From NCBI GenBank assembly GCA_001873365.1, contig MNYZ01000070.1, forward strand, positions 1-64,000: a DNA stretch of 64,000 bases. The letters are read 5' to 3'. The first letter of the stretch is position 1. The number at the start of each line of letters is the position of its first letter. This DNA comes from Oscillatoriales cyanobacterium CG2_30_40_61 (GTDB taxonomy: Bacteria > Cyanobacteriota > Cyanobacteriia > Cyanobacteriales > Microcoleaceae). Position numbers and translations under genes: made by a program. Positions 1 to 7,432 of the stretch are shown one piece after another. Under the pieces are notes generated by a model. That model saw nothing but the letters and a program-made list of their open reading frames with translations, was not told the DNA's origin and did no database searches.

Positions 1-1105
1 TCTGCACATCCCACAATTTAATCGTGTTGTCATAACTCCCACTAGCTAACGTCCGACCATCGGGACTGAAGGCTACAGAGTAGACAGGATCTGAATGTCC
101 GGTGAGAGTGGCAACTAAAGCAGCATTTTGCCAGGGTACTTGGGGTGATGGTGTCGGTCGTGGTGTTGACGGTGGCGGTGCTGGCGTTGATGACTGTGGC
201 GGTGGTTGTGGTGGTCGTATTATCTGTAAATTCTGTAACACCTGATCAGCAGAGGAGTAACGATCTCCAATATCTTTTTTTAATAGCTGATCAAGAACTT
301 TATTTAATTCTGGACTAAGATTTTGCTTGACATATTGTTGCCAATTTTTCGTCCAACTGTAACCGTCATCTAACCATAATTCCAGAGGTGAAATTTTAGT
401 CAATAGATAAAAACAAGTCACCCCTAAACTATATAAATCACTTGCGGGGTAGGCTTCTCCCCCTTGCATTTGTTCCCGACTTGCATATCCATCAGAACCA
501 ACACGGGTTCCCACTTGGGTATATACCACCGTTCCTGATAAATCTTTCGCTACCCCAAAATCAATTAACACATATTCCCCATTTCCACGACGCATAATAT
601 TATCGGGTTTGAGGTCACGGTGAATCACCTTTTGCTGGTGAATAAATTCGAGAACAGGTAACAAACTGATTAATAATTCCTTAACTTGCTGTTCTGTCCA
701 AACCCCTTGTTTTTGTAAAATCTTATCTAAAGTTTCCCCTTCAATATATTGCTGAATTAAATAGAGTTGATTGTTTTCTGAAAAATAAGCCCATAACGCC
801 GGAATTTGTGAATGGTGTCCCAGTTGTTGCAGTTGTCTGGCTTCTCGTTCAAATAATTCTAAAGCTTTTTGTAGTCCTGCTGTTCCTTGGATCATGGGAA
901 CAAACTGTTTAACTACACATTGCTCATTCAGTTTATCCCGATCTTCCGCTAAATAAGTCCGACCAAACCCCCCTTGTCCTAACAGTTTGATCATCCGAAA
1001 CCGTCCCCGCAGGAAGTCGGGTATGGGGACACCGCAGCTTTGACAGTAAACCGTATTATCGGGGTTGTCTGGGTTCGGACATTGGGGGTTGATGCAACAT
1101 TTCAT
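1..1105 (-). CDS. Ser/Thr protein kinase with C-terminal WD40 repeats (3' part outside window)
   Basis: Translated by eye from an ATG at 1105; the frame stays open to base 1, so the C-terminus is missing. The N-terminus carries a four-Cys zinc-ribbon-like motif (C3/C4, C9, C21, C24), common in cyanobacterial Hanks-type kinases. The kinase domain spans about residues 38-300: glycine loop GQGGFG (43-48), Lys66, HRDLKPDN with catalytic Asp164, and DFG at 182-184. A Pro-rich linker follows (about 300-330). A WD40 repeat ([15 protein letters not shown], then IKLWD) then begins and runs off the window. It is likely a cytosolic signalling kinase whose propeller binds partners. The substrate cannot be read from the sequence. 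Confidence 0.93.
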   Translation of the reverse strand, partial: MKCCINPQCPNPDNPDNTVYCQSCGVPIPDFLRGRFRMIKLLGQGGFGRTYLAEDRDKLNEQCVVKQFVPMIQGTAGLQKALELFEREARQLQQLGHHSQIPALWAYFSENNQLYLIQQYIEGETLDKILQKQGVWTEQQVKELLISLLPVLEFIHQQKVIHRDLKPDNIMRRGNGEYVLIDFGVAKDLSGTVVYTQVGTRVGSDGYASREQMQGGEAYPASDLYSLGVTCFYLLTKISPLELWLDDGYSWTKNWQQYVKQNLSPELNKVLDQLLKKDIGDRYSSADQVLQNLQIIRPPQPPPQSSTPAPPPSTPRPTPSPQVPWQNAALVATLTGHSDPVYSVAFSPDGRTLASGSYDNTIKLWDVQ

Positions 1106-1160
1106 CGTTCTCAAGGGTTAGAATATTATCTCTATTGTGTCTCAATTTTGGGAAACTGGA

Positions 1161-1333
1161 GTATCAACGGGGATATTGCTGGATTAAGGCTCGAACCCGG
1201 AGAGGGAGTCCTAAAGGACTCACTACGGTATTAACGGGGGTATTGCTGCATTAAGGCTCGAACCCTGAGAGGGAGTCCTAAAGGACTCACTACGGTATCA
1301 ACGGGGATATCGCTGGATTAAGGCTCTAACCTG
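1161..1333. repeat. 67-bp tandem repeat derived from the lipA 3' end
   Basis: There are two full 67-bp units (1161-1227 and 1228-1294) and a partial third (1295-1333) that lies in the 3' end of lipA. Each unit carries, on the minus strand, a copy of the lipA tail coding VRAL(I/M)Q(Q/R)YPR plus a stop, followed by the palindrome GAGTCCTAAAGGACTC. Units differ by a few substitutions, so the duplications are not brand new. Confidence 0.9.
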
Positions 1334-2167
1334 TTCTGCATGGTAGGAACTGCGGGTTAGGGGAGAAGCCACCACTTGTAAGAAACCGATTGACTCACCA
1401 AACTGCTGCCAAGTATCAAATTGTTCGGGTGTGATAAATCCCTCAACGGCTAAATGTTTAGGTGTGGGTTGGAGATATTGACCCAAGGTTAAAATATCAC
1501 AGTCAACGGCCCGTAAGTCCTGCATGGCTTCCCGAACTTCGGCATCGGTTTCACCCAGTCCCACCATTAACCCAGATTTAGTATAAACTTCGGGTCTGAG
1601 TTGGCGCGATCGCTTTAATAACTCCAAACTGCGCTGATAATCTCCTTGGGGACGAACCCGCCGATACAACCGTTTGATGGTTTCGGTATTGTGGTTGAGA
1701 ACTTCCGGTTTAGCCTGCAAAATTATTTCCAAGGCGTCCCAGTTACCACACAAATCAGGAATTAACACCTCAATAGTGGTTTGGGGAGAGAGCGATCGCA
1801 CCCCCTGAATACACCGAACAAACTGGGACGCACCGCCATCGGGTAGGTCATCCCGGTTAACGGAAGTGATCACAACATGATTCAAATTCATGCGTCGTAC
1901 CGCTTCCGCTAGTCTTTCCGGTTCAGTTAGGTCTAGGGGTTGGGGTTTTTTCTCAAAATCAATATCACAGTAGGGACAAGCCCGGGTACAAGCTGGCCCC
2001 ATAATTAAAAATGTAGCGGTTCCAGCATTGAAACATTCCCCAATATTGGGACAGGAGGCTTCCTCACAGACGGTGTTTAGGCTTAAATCGCGTAAAATTC
2101 CTTTAACGTTGCCAACACGCTCCCATTGAGGGGCTTTGACTCTTAACCAGTCTGGCTTGACTACCAC
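1298..2167 (-). CDS. lipA: Lipoyl synthase
   Basis: This radical SAM enzyme inserts two sulfurs into the octanoyl chain on lipoyl domains of pyruvate dehydrogenase, glycine cleavage H protein and related complexes. It has 289 residues, the normal family length. Both cluster-binding motifs are visible: Cys34/39/45 (C-x4-C-x5-C, auxiliary cluster) and Cys60/64/67 (CxxxCxxC, radical SAM cluster). The C-terminal R-S-S-Y supplies the auxiliary-cluster serine. The ATG at 2167 gives the expected N-terminus. The gene diverges from the downstream tRNA-Pro. Its last ten codons lie inside the 67-bp tandem repeat, and two extra copies of its tail lie beyond the stop. Confidence 0.97.
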   Translation of the reverse strand: MVVKPDWLRVKAPQWERVGNVKGILRDLSLNTVCEEASCPNIGECFNAGTATFLIMGPACTRACPYCDIDFEKKPQPLDLTEPERLAEAVRRMNLNHVVITSVNRDDLPDGGASQFVRCIQGVRSLSPQTTIEVLIPDLCGNWDALEIILQAKPEVLNHNTETIKRLYRRVRPQGDYQRSLELLKRSRQLRPEVYTKSGLMVGLGETDAEVREAMQDLRAVDCDILTLGQYLQPTPKHLAVEGFITPEQFDTWQQFGESIGFLQVVASPLTRSSYHAEQVRALIQRYPR

Positions 2168-2256
2168 GGGCTACCTTTTCCTAATAAATTCACATCTTTA
2201 TAGATCCTAACTGATCTTTTCTGTGTTATACTAATAAAGATGTCTAATTCAGGCAT

Positions 2257-2336
<80 letters not shown>

Positions 2337-2383
2337 ATTTTAACTATATAACCTATACAGGAACAGGGTTTTGTTCTGCTACC

Positions 2384-2438
2384 CCTACCACCCCAAGGTA
2401 GGTGTGGCAGGGGATACTACCCAAAGTCTACCCAAAAT
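2384..2438 (+). repeat. Conserved tRNA-Pro 3'-flanking block, copy 1 (foldable, with 11-bp direct repeats)
   Basis: Stem CCTACC (2384-2389)/GGTAGG (2397-2402) encloses the loop ACCCCAA, whose CCCC can pair with GGGG at 2410-2413 (candidate H-type pseudoknot). A nested hairpin CCCCT..CCAC/GTGG..AGGGG is an alternative fold. Direct repeats CTACCCAAAGT and CTACCCAAAAT follow (2417-2427, 2428-2438). The same block, 24 of 25 bases identical over 2391-2415, follows the second tRNA-Pro at 63377-63401. Confidence 0.75.
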
Positions 2439-2530
2439 GGTTATGATGCTTTTGTGCAACTGATTTAGACTTGCTATAGTTAATAAATTTACAGACGCGC
2501 TTGGTACTTATAGCCCACCAATAACTGATA

Positions 2531-2536
2531 TATAAT
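2531..2536 (+). promoter_or_regulatory. Probable -10 box of the helicase gene, giving a leaderless mRNA
   Basis: A perfect TATAAT ends 9 nt before the ATG at 2546. With a normal 6-8 nt discriminator, transcription would start at or within a few bases of the start codon. No Shine-Dalgarno sequence and no good -35 box are visible. Confidence 0.4.
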
Positions 2537-2545
2537 AATTGTATA

Positions 2546-3916
2546 ATGGGTAATGGCTTATTTTGTCCTCAAATTCCCCCATCTTTGCATCTACGAACCT
2601 ATCAACAGCAAGCGGTAAATAACTGGTTTGCAAATCGGGGACGGGGAACATTGAAAATGGCAACTGGAAGCGGTAAAACTATTACAGCTTTAGCGATCGC
2701 TACTCAATTATATGATCAAATTGGATTACAAGCAGTTATCATTATTTGTCCCTATTGCCATTTAGTCATTCAATGGGAAAAGGAGGCTAAAAAATTTGGA
2801 TTACAACCGATTTTAGCCTTTGAAAGTGTGCGTCATTGGCAAAGAAAGTTATCAACGGAATTATATCAATTAAGAGCCGAAACTCAGTCTTTTTTAACAG
2901 TTATTACCACTAATTCTACCCTAATTTCTGAAGGTTTGCAATCTCAAATCCGTTATTTTCCGGAAAAAACCTTGATTATTGGGGATGAAGCCCATAATTT
3001 AGGAAGTCCCAGATTAGAAGAAAGTTTACCACGAAATATTGGCTTGAGATTAGCACTTTCTGCCACGCCGGAACGACATTTTGATCAGAGTGGAACTGAT
3101 GCTATTTTAGACTATTTTGGGCCTGTTTTACAACCGGAATTAACCTTAGCGCAAGCCATTAGTCAAGGGGCATTAGTCCGGTATTTATATTATCCGATTT
3201 TAGTGGAATTAACCGAAGCTGAAAGTCGAGCTTACCATCGATTAACTACTCGTATCGGCTGGGCATTGATGGCGGATAAAGACTGGGAACAGAACGAAAC
3301 TATCACCGCTTTATTAATCCAAAGATCTCGGTTAATTGCCTCCGCTAGTAATAAGTTAGATGCGTTACGCCAGTTAATGAAAACCCGGTTACATACAACC
3401 CATACTTTATTTTATTGTGGGGATGGAAGTGTAGAAACCCTAGAGGATTATTCCCCTAGGCAATTGGAAGCAACGGTTGAATTATTGGGGTCAGAATTGG
3501 GTTATCGGGTGAATACTTATACCGCCGAAACCCCTTTAATTGAACGGGAAAAATTACGCCAACAATTTGAACAGGGAGAATTACAAGGGTTAGTGGCAAT
3601 TCGGTGTTTAGATGAAGGAGTTGATATTCCAGCGATTCAAAATGCGGTAATATTAGCTAGTAGTTGTAATCCTCGACAATTTATTCAGCGACGGGGGAGA
3701 ATATTAAGACCCCATCCGGGGAAAGAACGGGCAACTTTATTTGATATGATTGTATTACCACCGGATTTAGATAGAAATACCTTAGAAGTTGAACGGAATT
3801 TGTTAAGAAAAGAGTTAAAAAGGTTTTTGGAATTTGCCAATTTAGCTGATAATGCCGGGGAAGCGAGATTAAAATTACTTCAGTTACAAAAACGATATGG
3901 GTTATTAGATTTATAG
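2546..3916 (+). CDS. SF2 DEAD/DEAH-box helicase, Dnd-restriction-associated type
   Basis: A 456-residue superfamily 2 helicase. Walker A ATGSGKT (Lys44), motif II DEAH (148-151), motif III SAT (about 173), and motif VI QRRGRILRP (about residues 382-390) are all present, so the ATPase looks intact. Single-subunit helicases of this length and architecture are known beside DNA phosphorothioation (dnd) clusters as a restriction component; I assign that link from family resemblance and from the DndD-like gene 1.3 kb downstream. It is the first gene after tRNA-Pro(CGG) and its mRNA may be leaderless. It ends 13 bp from the convergent GNAT toxin gene. It could also be a generic plasmid or phage helicase. 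Confidence 0.75.
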   Translation: MGNGLFCPQIPPSLHLRTYQQQAVNNWFANRGRGTLKMATGSGKTITALAIATQLYDQIGLQAVIIICPYCHLVIQWEKEAKKFGLQPILAFESVRHWQRKLSTELYQLRAETQSFLTVITTNSTLISEGLQSQIRYFPEKTLIIGDEAHNLGSPRLEESLPRNIGLRLALSATPERHFDQSGTDAILDYFGPVLQPELTLAQAISQGALVRYLYYPILVELTEAESRAYHRLTTRIGWALMADKDWEQNETITALLIQRSRLIASASNKLDALRQLMKTRLHTTHTLFYCGDGSVETLEDYSPRQLEATVELLGSELGYRVNTYTAETPLIEREKLRQQFEQGELQGLVAIRCLDEGVDIPAIQNAVILASSCNPRQFIQRRGRILRPHPGKERATLFDMIVLPPDLDRNTLEVERNLLRKELKRFLEFANLADNAGEARLKLLQLQKRYGLLDL

Positions 3917-3929
3917 CAAACCCTAGCTT

Positions 3930-4451
3930 TCACCCTAACTTAAGTGAAATAATAGCATCACTAACTTTTACCATCAATATCATCGGATCGATCTCTGAGG
4001 CGGTAAACCCATACTTCTGATAAAAGAGCTTTGCATCTTCTGAGATAGCATGGACGAGAATTGCTCGTATTCCCGCAATTTCAGCGGCTTGTAGCGTGCG
4101 AAGAATCGCATCTCGTAGCATAGCACGCCCGATACCTTGGTTTTGCCACTGGCGATCAACGGCCAATCTTCCGATCACCATAACCGGAATTGGATCGGGC
4201 ATATTACGCCCAACTCGTCCTGTAGCAATAGTTTGAGCTACTGCGCCGTTGGCAAGACAGTAGTAGGCAACGACGACTTCACCCACACAAAGAACATAAG
4301 TACGGGAAGCACCTTCTAACTCATTTTTCCAAGCGCGACGCTTCAGCCAGTCATCTAACTGACTGTTACCCGAATCAAAGTTGTCAATTTGATGTGACGG
4401 ATTTAGTTTTTCAGGAGGGCTGAGTTTATCTCGATCTCGATCTAATCCCAC
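3930..4451 (-). CDS. GNAT-family acetyltransferase toxin (TacT/AtaT-like)
   Basis: A 173-residue GNAT domain. The acetyl-CoA loop follows the beta-strand RLAVD as QNQGIGRAML (about residues 103-112), and the late FYQKYGF supplies the usual catalytic Tyr. Such toxins acetylate aminoacyl-tRNA and block translation. The gene overlaps the 3' end of the DUF1778 antitoxin gene by 10 bp, so the two are probably translated together, antitoxin first, as in TacAT modules. The catalytic region is unbroken, so the toxin is probably functional. Only the target tRNA is unknown. It converges with the helicase gene. Confidence 0.85.
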   Translation of the reverse strand: MGLDRDRDKLSPPEKLNPSHQIDNFDSGNSQLDDWLKRRAWKNELEGASRTYVLCVGEVVVAYYCLANGAVAQTIATGRVGRNMPDPIPVMVIGRLAVDRQWQNQGIGRAMLRDAILRTLQAAEIAGIRAILVHAISEDAKLFYQKYGFTASEIDPMILMVKVSDAIISLKLG

Positions 4452-4738
4452 GGCGATTTAGTGGTTAACAATGCCTGTAATTTCTCATTTTGCATAGGCG
4501 GTGTATCTAACAGCGCCACGAATTTCTGAAATTTATCCTCATCTAGCCCAAAAAAACAGTGACTTAAAATCACATCCTGGGCTTTTTCGTAAGCTGTTTG
4601 AAGCATGAACTCTGATCGGCTTTTGCCTTGTATTTTAGCAGCTTGATCGATAAAATCCCGTTGATTCTGCTTGGCTCGGATATTGATCGTTACCTCGCGG
4701 GTTTGACTGACTAATTCTTGAGATTCTGACCCACACAT
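4442..4738 (-). CDS. DUF1778 (TacA-like) ribbon-helix-helix antitoxin
   Basis: The RHH segment begins TREVTINIRAKQNQRDFID, followed by SRSEFMLQTAYEKAQ and the toxin-wrapping tail FGLDEDKFQKFVALLDTPP. The open frame extends upstream to 4846, but I chose the ATG at 4738 for two reasons. It has AGAGG eight bases upstream. A near-consensus promoter (4793-4821) lies inside the longer frame, so the longer protein would not be translated from that transcript. The result is 98 residues, normal for the family. It neutralises the adjacent GNAT toxin and very likely represses its own promoter. Confidence 0.87.
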   Translation of the reverse strand: MCGSESQELVSQTREVTINIRAKQNQRDFIDQAAKIQGKSRSEFMLQTAYEKAQDVILSHCFFGLDEDKFQKFVALLDTPPMQNEKLQALLTTKSPWD

Positions 4739-4792
4739 AAATGATACCTCTGTGAGAGCTAAACTAAATTGCTGATTTGTTGCTTGATTCCA

Positions 4793-4821
4793 GATTAACA
4801 GATTTGTATACACATTGTCAA
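4793..4821 (-). promoter_or_regulatory. Promoter and candidate operator of the toxin-antitoxin pair
   Basis: On the minus strand, TTGACA (4821-4816) and TTAATC (4798-4793) are separated by 17 bp. The spacer contains the near-palindrome TGTGTATACAAA, a plausible site for the RHH antitoxin. Predicted transcription starts about 40-50 nt before the ATG at 4738. Confidence 0.7.
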
Positions 4822-4998
4822 CATATTTTTGATCCGTAACAGTCATTAGGTGACAAGCATGGTATTTTATATGACAACAACCAAAGATAAATTTTTGTTA
4901 AGACCAATCAACTCTTATGGTTTAAAACTCAGCTTTGTCGCATTTTTTTGTCAATTTCAGATTAAAATGATCACAATTGCCATTTTACGTCTATTAAA

Positions 4999-5238
4999 AT
5001 GTTTAAATATTCTGAAAGTATTATTAGCACCATTGCCAATGTTTTCTCTGAGAAAAAATCCACCTATGGGGATAATATTAATCCTAAAGAAGCTCAAGAC
5101 CCAATTATCAATGCTTCCCCGGAAGTGCGAGAAATTATTGAACGGGTATTACAAGCAGAACGAGATAAACTATATATGAAAAATCCTCGGAATATTAATG
5201 ATGATATTCTCAAAATTATTAAGGATGTGGTGAAATGA
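4999..5238 (+). CDS. Small protein coupled to the DndD-like ATPase
   Basis: A 79-residue protein that I do not recognise. The first half is polar. The second half (ASPEVREIIERVLQAERDKL, then DDILKIIKDVVK) is predicted helical and highly charged. Its stop codon overlaps the start of the next gene in ATGA (5235-5238), so the two are translationally coupled, which argues that it is a real partner of the ATPase. A longer frame at 4850-5179 overlaps it, lacks this junction and looks like a shadow. It does not resemble DndE as I know it. It may be an adaptor or regulatory subunit; this is inference from position only. Confidence 0.6.
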   Translation: MFKYSESIISTIANVFSEKKSTYGDNINPKEAQDPIINASPEVREIIERVLQAERDKLYMKNPRNINDDILKIIKDVVK

Positions 5239-7301
5239 GATTAATTTCGATTCAACTCTGCAACTTTCGACAATTCTATGGGAAAACTCCAGAAATTCAT
5301 TTAGGGTTTGGAGAACGGAATACAACGGTTATTCATGGTAATAATGGAGCCGGAAAAACCACTTTAATGAATGCTTTTACTTGGGTTTTATATGAAAAGT
5401 TTAGTGCAGCATTTTCTATTTCTGAACATCTCGTAAATAAACGAGCTTTAAATGAAGCTGAACCCACAAAAGCCATAGGATGTTGGGTTGAATTAGTGTT
5501 TGATCATGATCATAAAAAATATTCAGTTAAACGGATTTGTCGAGCGTATAAAAATGGGACTGAGATAGAACAGAGTCGCAGTGAATTATCAATGCAGGTG
5601 GCTGGAGATGATGGTCGCTGGGTAATACCACCTCACCCAGCCGAAGAAATTATTAATCGAATTTTACCATTAAGTTTACATCAATATTTCTTTTTTGATG
5701 GAGAAAGAATTGAGCAAATTGTTAGGGATGAACGCAAACTAGAAATTGCTGAAGCGACTAAAGAATTATTGGGTGTGGAAGTTTTAAATCGCTCTATCAA
5801 ACATTTAGGGGAAGCTAAAAAATCCCTAGAAACGGATTTAGCAATTATTGGAAATCCGGAAACTAAAAAATATTTACAAGACAAGAAAAAAGCGGAACAG
5901 GAAATTGATAGATTATCCCAAAGACAGACAGAAATCAACCAAGAGTTAGAGAATTTAAAACAGATAAAATCCACCCTAAATGAACAGTTAATGGAATTAA
6001 GTGGGGCGGCGGAATTACAAAAATTGCGAGATGAATTAGAACGCAAAAAACAATTATTAAGAGAACAACTCCATCAAGCTCATATTGCTATTAATCGGGC
6101 TATTTCTACTAAAGCCTATACGGTTTTAATCCCAGAATTAACGGCGAAATTTAGAAGTTTATTTTCAGACATGAGAGAACGGGGGGAGTTAAATACCGGA
6201 ATCACAAAACAGTTTGTTCAAAATTTATTAGAGCAAAAACGATGTATTTGTGGGGCGGAGTTAATCTCAGGAAAAACTGAATGTGAACAGGTTGAACACC
6301 TGTTAAATCGAGCTGGGACTGCGGATATTGATGAAACAGCAATTCGTTTGAGTACCCAAGTCGATGAATTAGATAAACAAGGGATTGAATTTTGGCAAGA
6401 AATTGATCATCAACAACTAAATATTCAAACGAATAGAGAAGAATTACAACGGATTGAAAATGAACTCGATAGTATTACGAATAAGCTAAGAAAGTTTCCA
6501 AATGAGGATATTCAAGAGTTACAAAAACGTTTAGATGAAATTGAACTAAAAATTAATGAAATGAATCGAGAAACTGGCTCAAATCAGCAGCAAATTGAAA
6601 CTTTTAAGCAGACCGTTGAGAGTTTATCTCGACAGATTGATAAGCAACAAATGAATGAAATGAAACAACTTTTAGTTCAAAGAAGAATTGCTGTGACTCA
6701 GGATGCCATACTGCGTTTGAGTGAGGTTAAACAGCATTTAGACCAGCAATTTCGCTATCAATTAGAAAAACGAGTTCAGAATCTATTTAGTCAAATTTCC
6801 TTTACCCCTTATTTACCCAAATTAACCGAAAAATATGAATTAAAATTAGTAGAAAGCACCGCCGGAGAGGAAGCAGAAGTCGCCGCTTCCACGGGGGAAA
6901 ATCAGATTTTAAGTTTATCGTTTATTGGGGGCGTAATTGAAGGCGTGAGGGAATGGAGTCAAAAAAATACTTTAATTGGCCCCGATAGTAGTACATTTCC
7001 GATTGTTATGGACTCTCCTTTTGGCAGTTTAGATGAAATTTATCGGCGACAAATTGCGAGTATTATTCCTCAATTAGCGAATCAATTAATTGTTTTAGTA
7101 ACTAAAACTCAATGGCGCGGAGAAGTGGCGCAAGAGATGGAAAAACGCATCGGACGAGAGTATGTTTTATCCTACAATTCTCCTAAAACCGATTGTGAGG
7201 AAGACTGGATAGAATTAGCTGGAAATCGTTATCCTTTAGTCCATCAAAGTCCCAATGAATTTGAATATACGGAAATTTTGGAAGTGGAATATGATTTTTA
7301 G
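5235..7301 (+). CDS. DndD/Rad50-like SMC-type ATPase
   Basis: A 688-residue ABC-type ATPase with SMC layout. An N-terminal half-site carries Walker A GNNGAGKT (Lys41), and FFFDGERIEQI (about 152-162) is the signature usual in DndD. Long coiled coils occupy about residues 190-570, interrupted by a Cys hook RCICG (Cys336/338) with a third Cys near 349, resembling a zinc hook. The C-terminal half-site has a signature-like STGENQILSLSFIGG and Walker B FPIVMDSPFGSLDE (about 589-602). DndD acts with DndC/DndE in DNA phosphorothioation. None of those lies nearby, so a stand-alone defence ATPase (for example Lamassu LmuB-like) is the alternative. Confidence 0.85.
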   Translation: MRLISIQLCNFRQFYGKTPEIHLGFGERNTTVIHGNNGAGKTTLMNAFTWVLYEKFSAAFSISEHLVNKRALNEAEPTKAIGCWVELVFDHDHKKYSVKRICRAYKNGTEIEQSRSELSMQVAGDDGRWVIPPHPAEEIINRILPLSLHQYFFFDGERIEQIVRDERKLEIAEATKELLGVEVLNRSIKHLGEAKKSLETDLAIIGNPETKKYLQDKKKAEQEIDRLSQRQTEINQELENLKQIKSTLNEQLMELSGAAELQKLRDELERKKQLLREQLHQAHIAINRAISTKAYTVLIPELTAKFRSLFSDMRERGELNTGITKQFVQNLLEQKRCICGAELISGKTECEQVEHLLNRAGTADIDETAIRLSTQVDELDKQGIEFWQEIDHQQLNIQTNREELQRIENELDSITNKLRKFPNEDIQELQKRLDEIELKINEMNRETGSNQQQIETFKQTVESLSRQIDKQQMNEMKQLLVQRRIAVTQDAILRLSEVKQHLDQQFRYQLEKRVQNLFSQISFTPYLPKLTEKYELKLVESTAGEEAEVAASTGENQILSLSFIGGVIEGVREWSQKNTLIGPDSSTFPIVMDSPFGSLDEIYRRQIASIIPQLANQLIVLVTKTQWRGEVAQEMEKRIGREYVLSYNSPKTDCEEDWIELAGNRYPLVHQSPNEFEYTEILEVEYDF

Positions 7302-7345
7302 TTTGATCTAGCATAAATTGTACCTATTTGTCGATAAAAATTCAC

Positions 7346-7376
7346 TTTGACGTCAAAACGTTTACAAAAATTTATA
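7346..7376 (+). promoter_or_regulatory. Candidate promoter with perfect 12-bp palindrome upstream of the replication gene
   Basis: TTGACG (7347-7352) and TTTATA (7371-7376) are separated by 18 bp. The -35 box lies inside the perfect palindrome TTTGACGTCAAA (7346-7357), a plausible operator. The gene's ribosome-binding site GGGAGAG lies 3-5 bases before its ATG. Confidence 0.5.
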
Positions 7377-7432
7377 CTCAGAGTTTCATCCTAGGGTTAC
7401 GCTTAAAAATTCGGAGTTGAAACGGGAGAGAA

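Noticed and set aside
1040-1234. 64-codon open frame on + strand across the kinase start and first repeat unit
   Set aside because: It is antisense to the kinase N-terminus and runs into the tandem repeat; no ribosome site and no recognisable protein.
4850-5179. 109-codon open frame on + strand overlapping the small gene at 4999
   Set aside because: Its frame ends before the ATPase and has no coupling; the 4999-5238 frame shares an ATGA junction with the ATPase and looks more protein-like.
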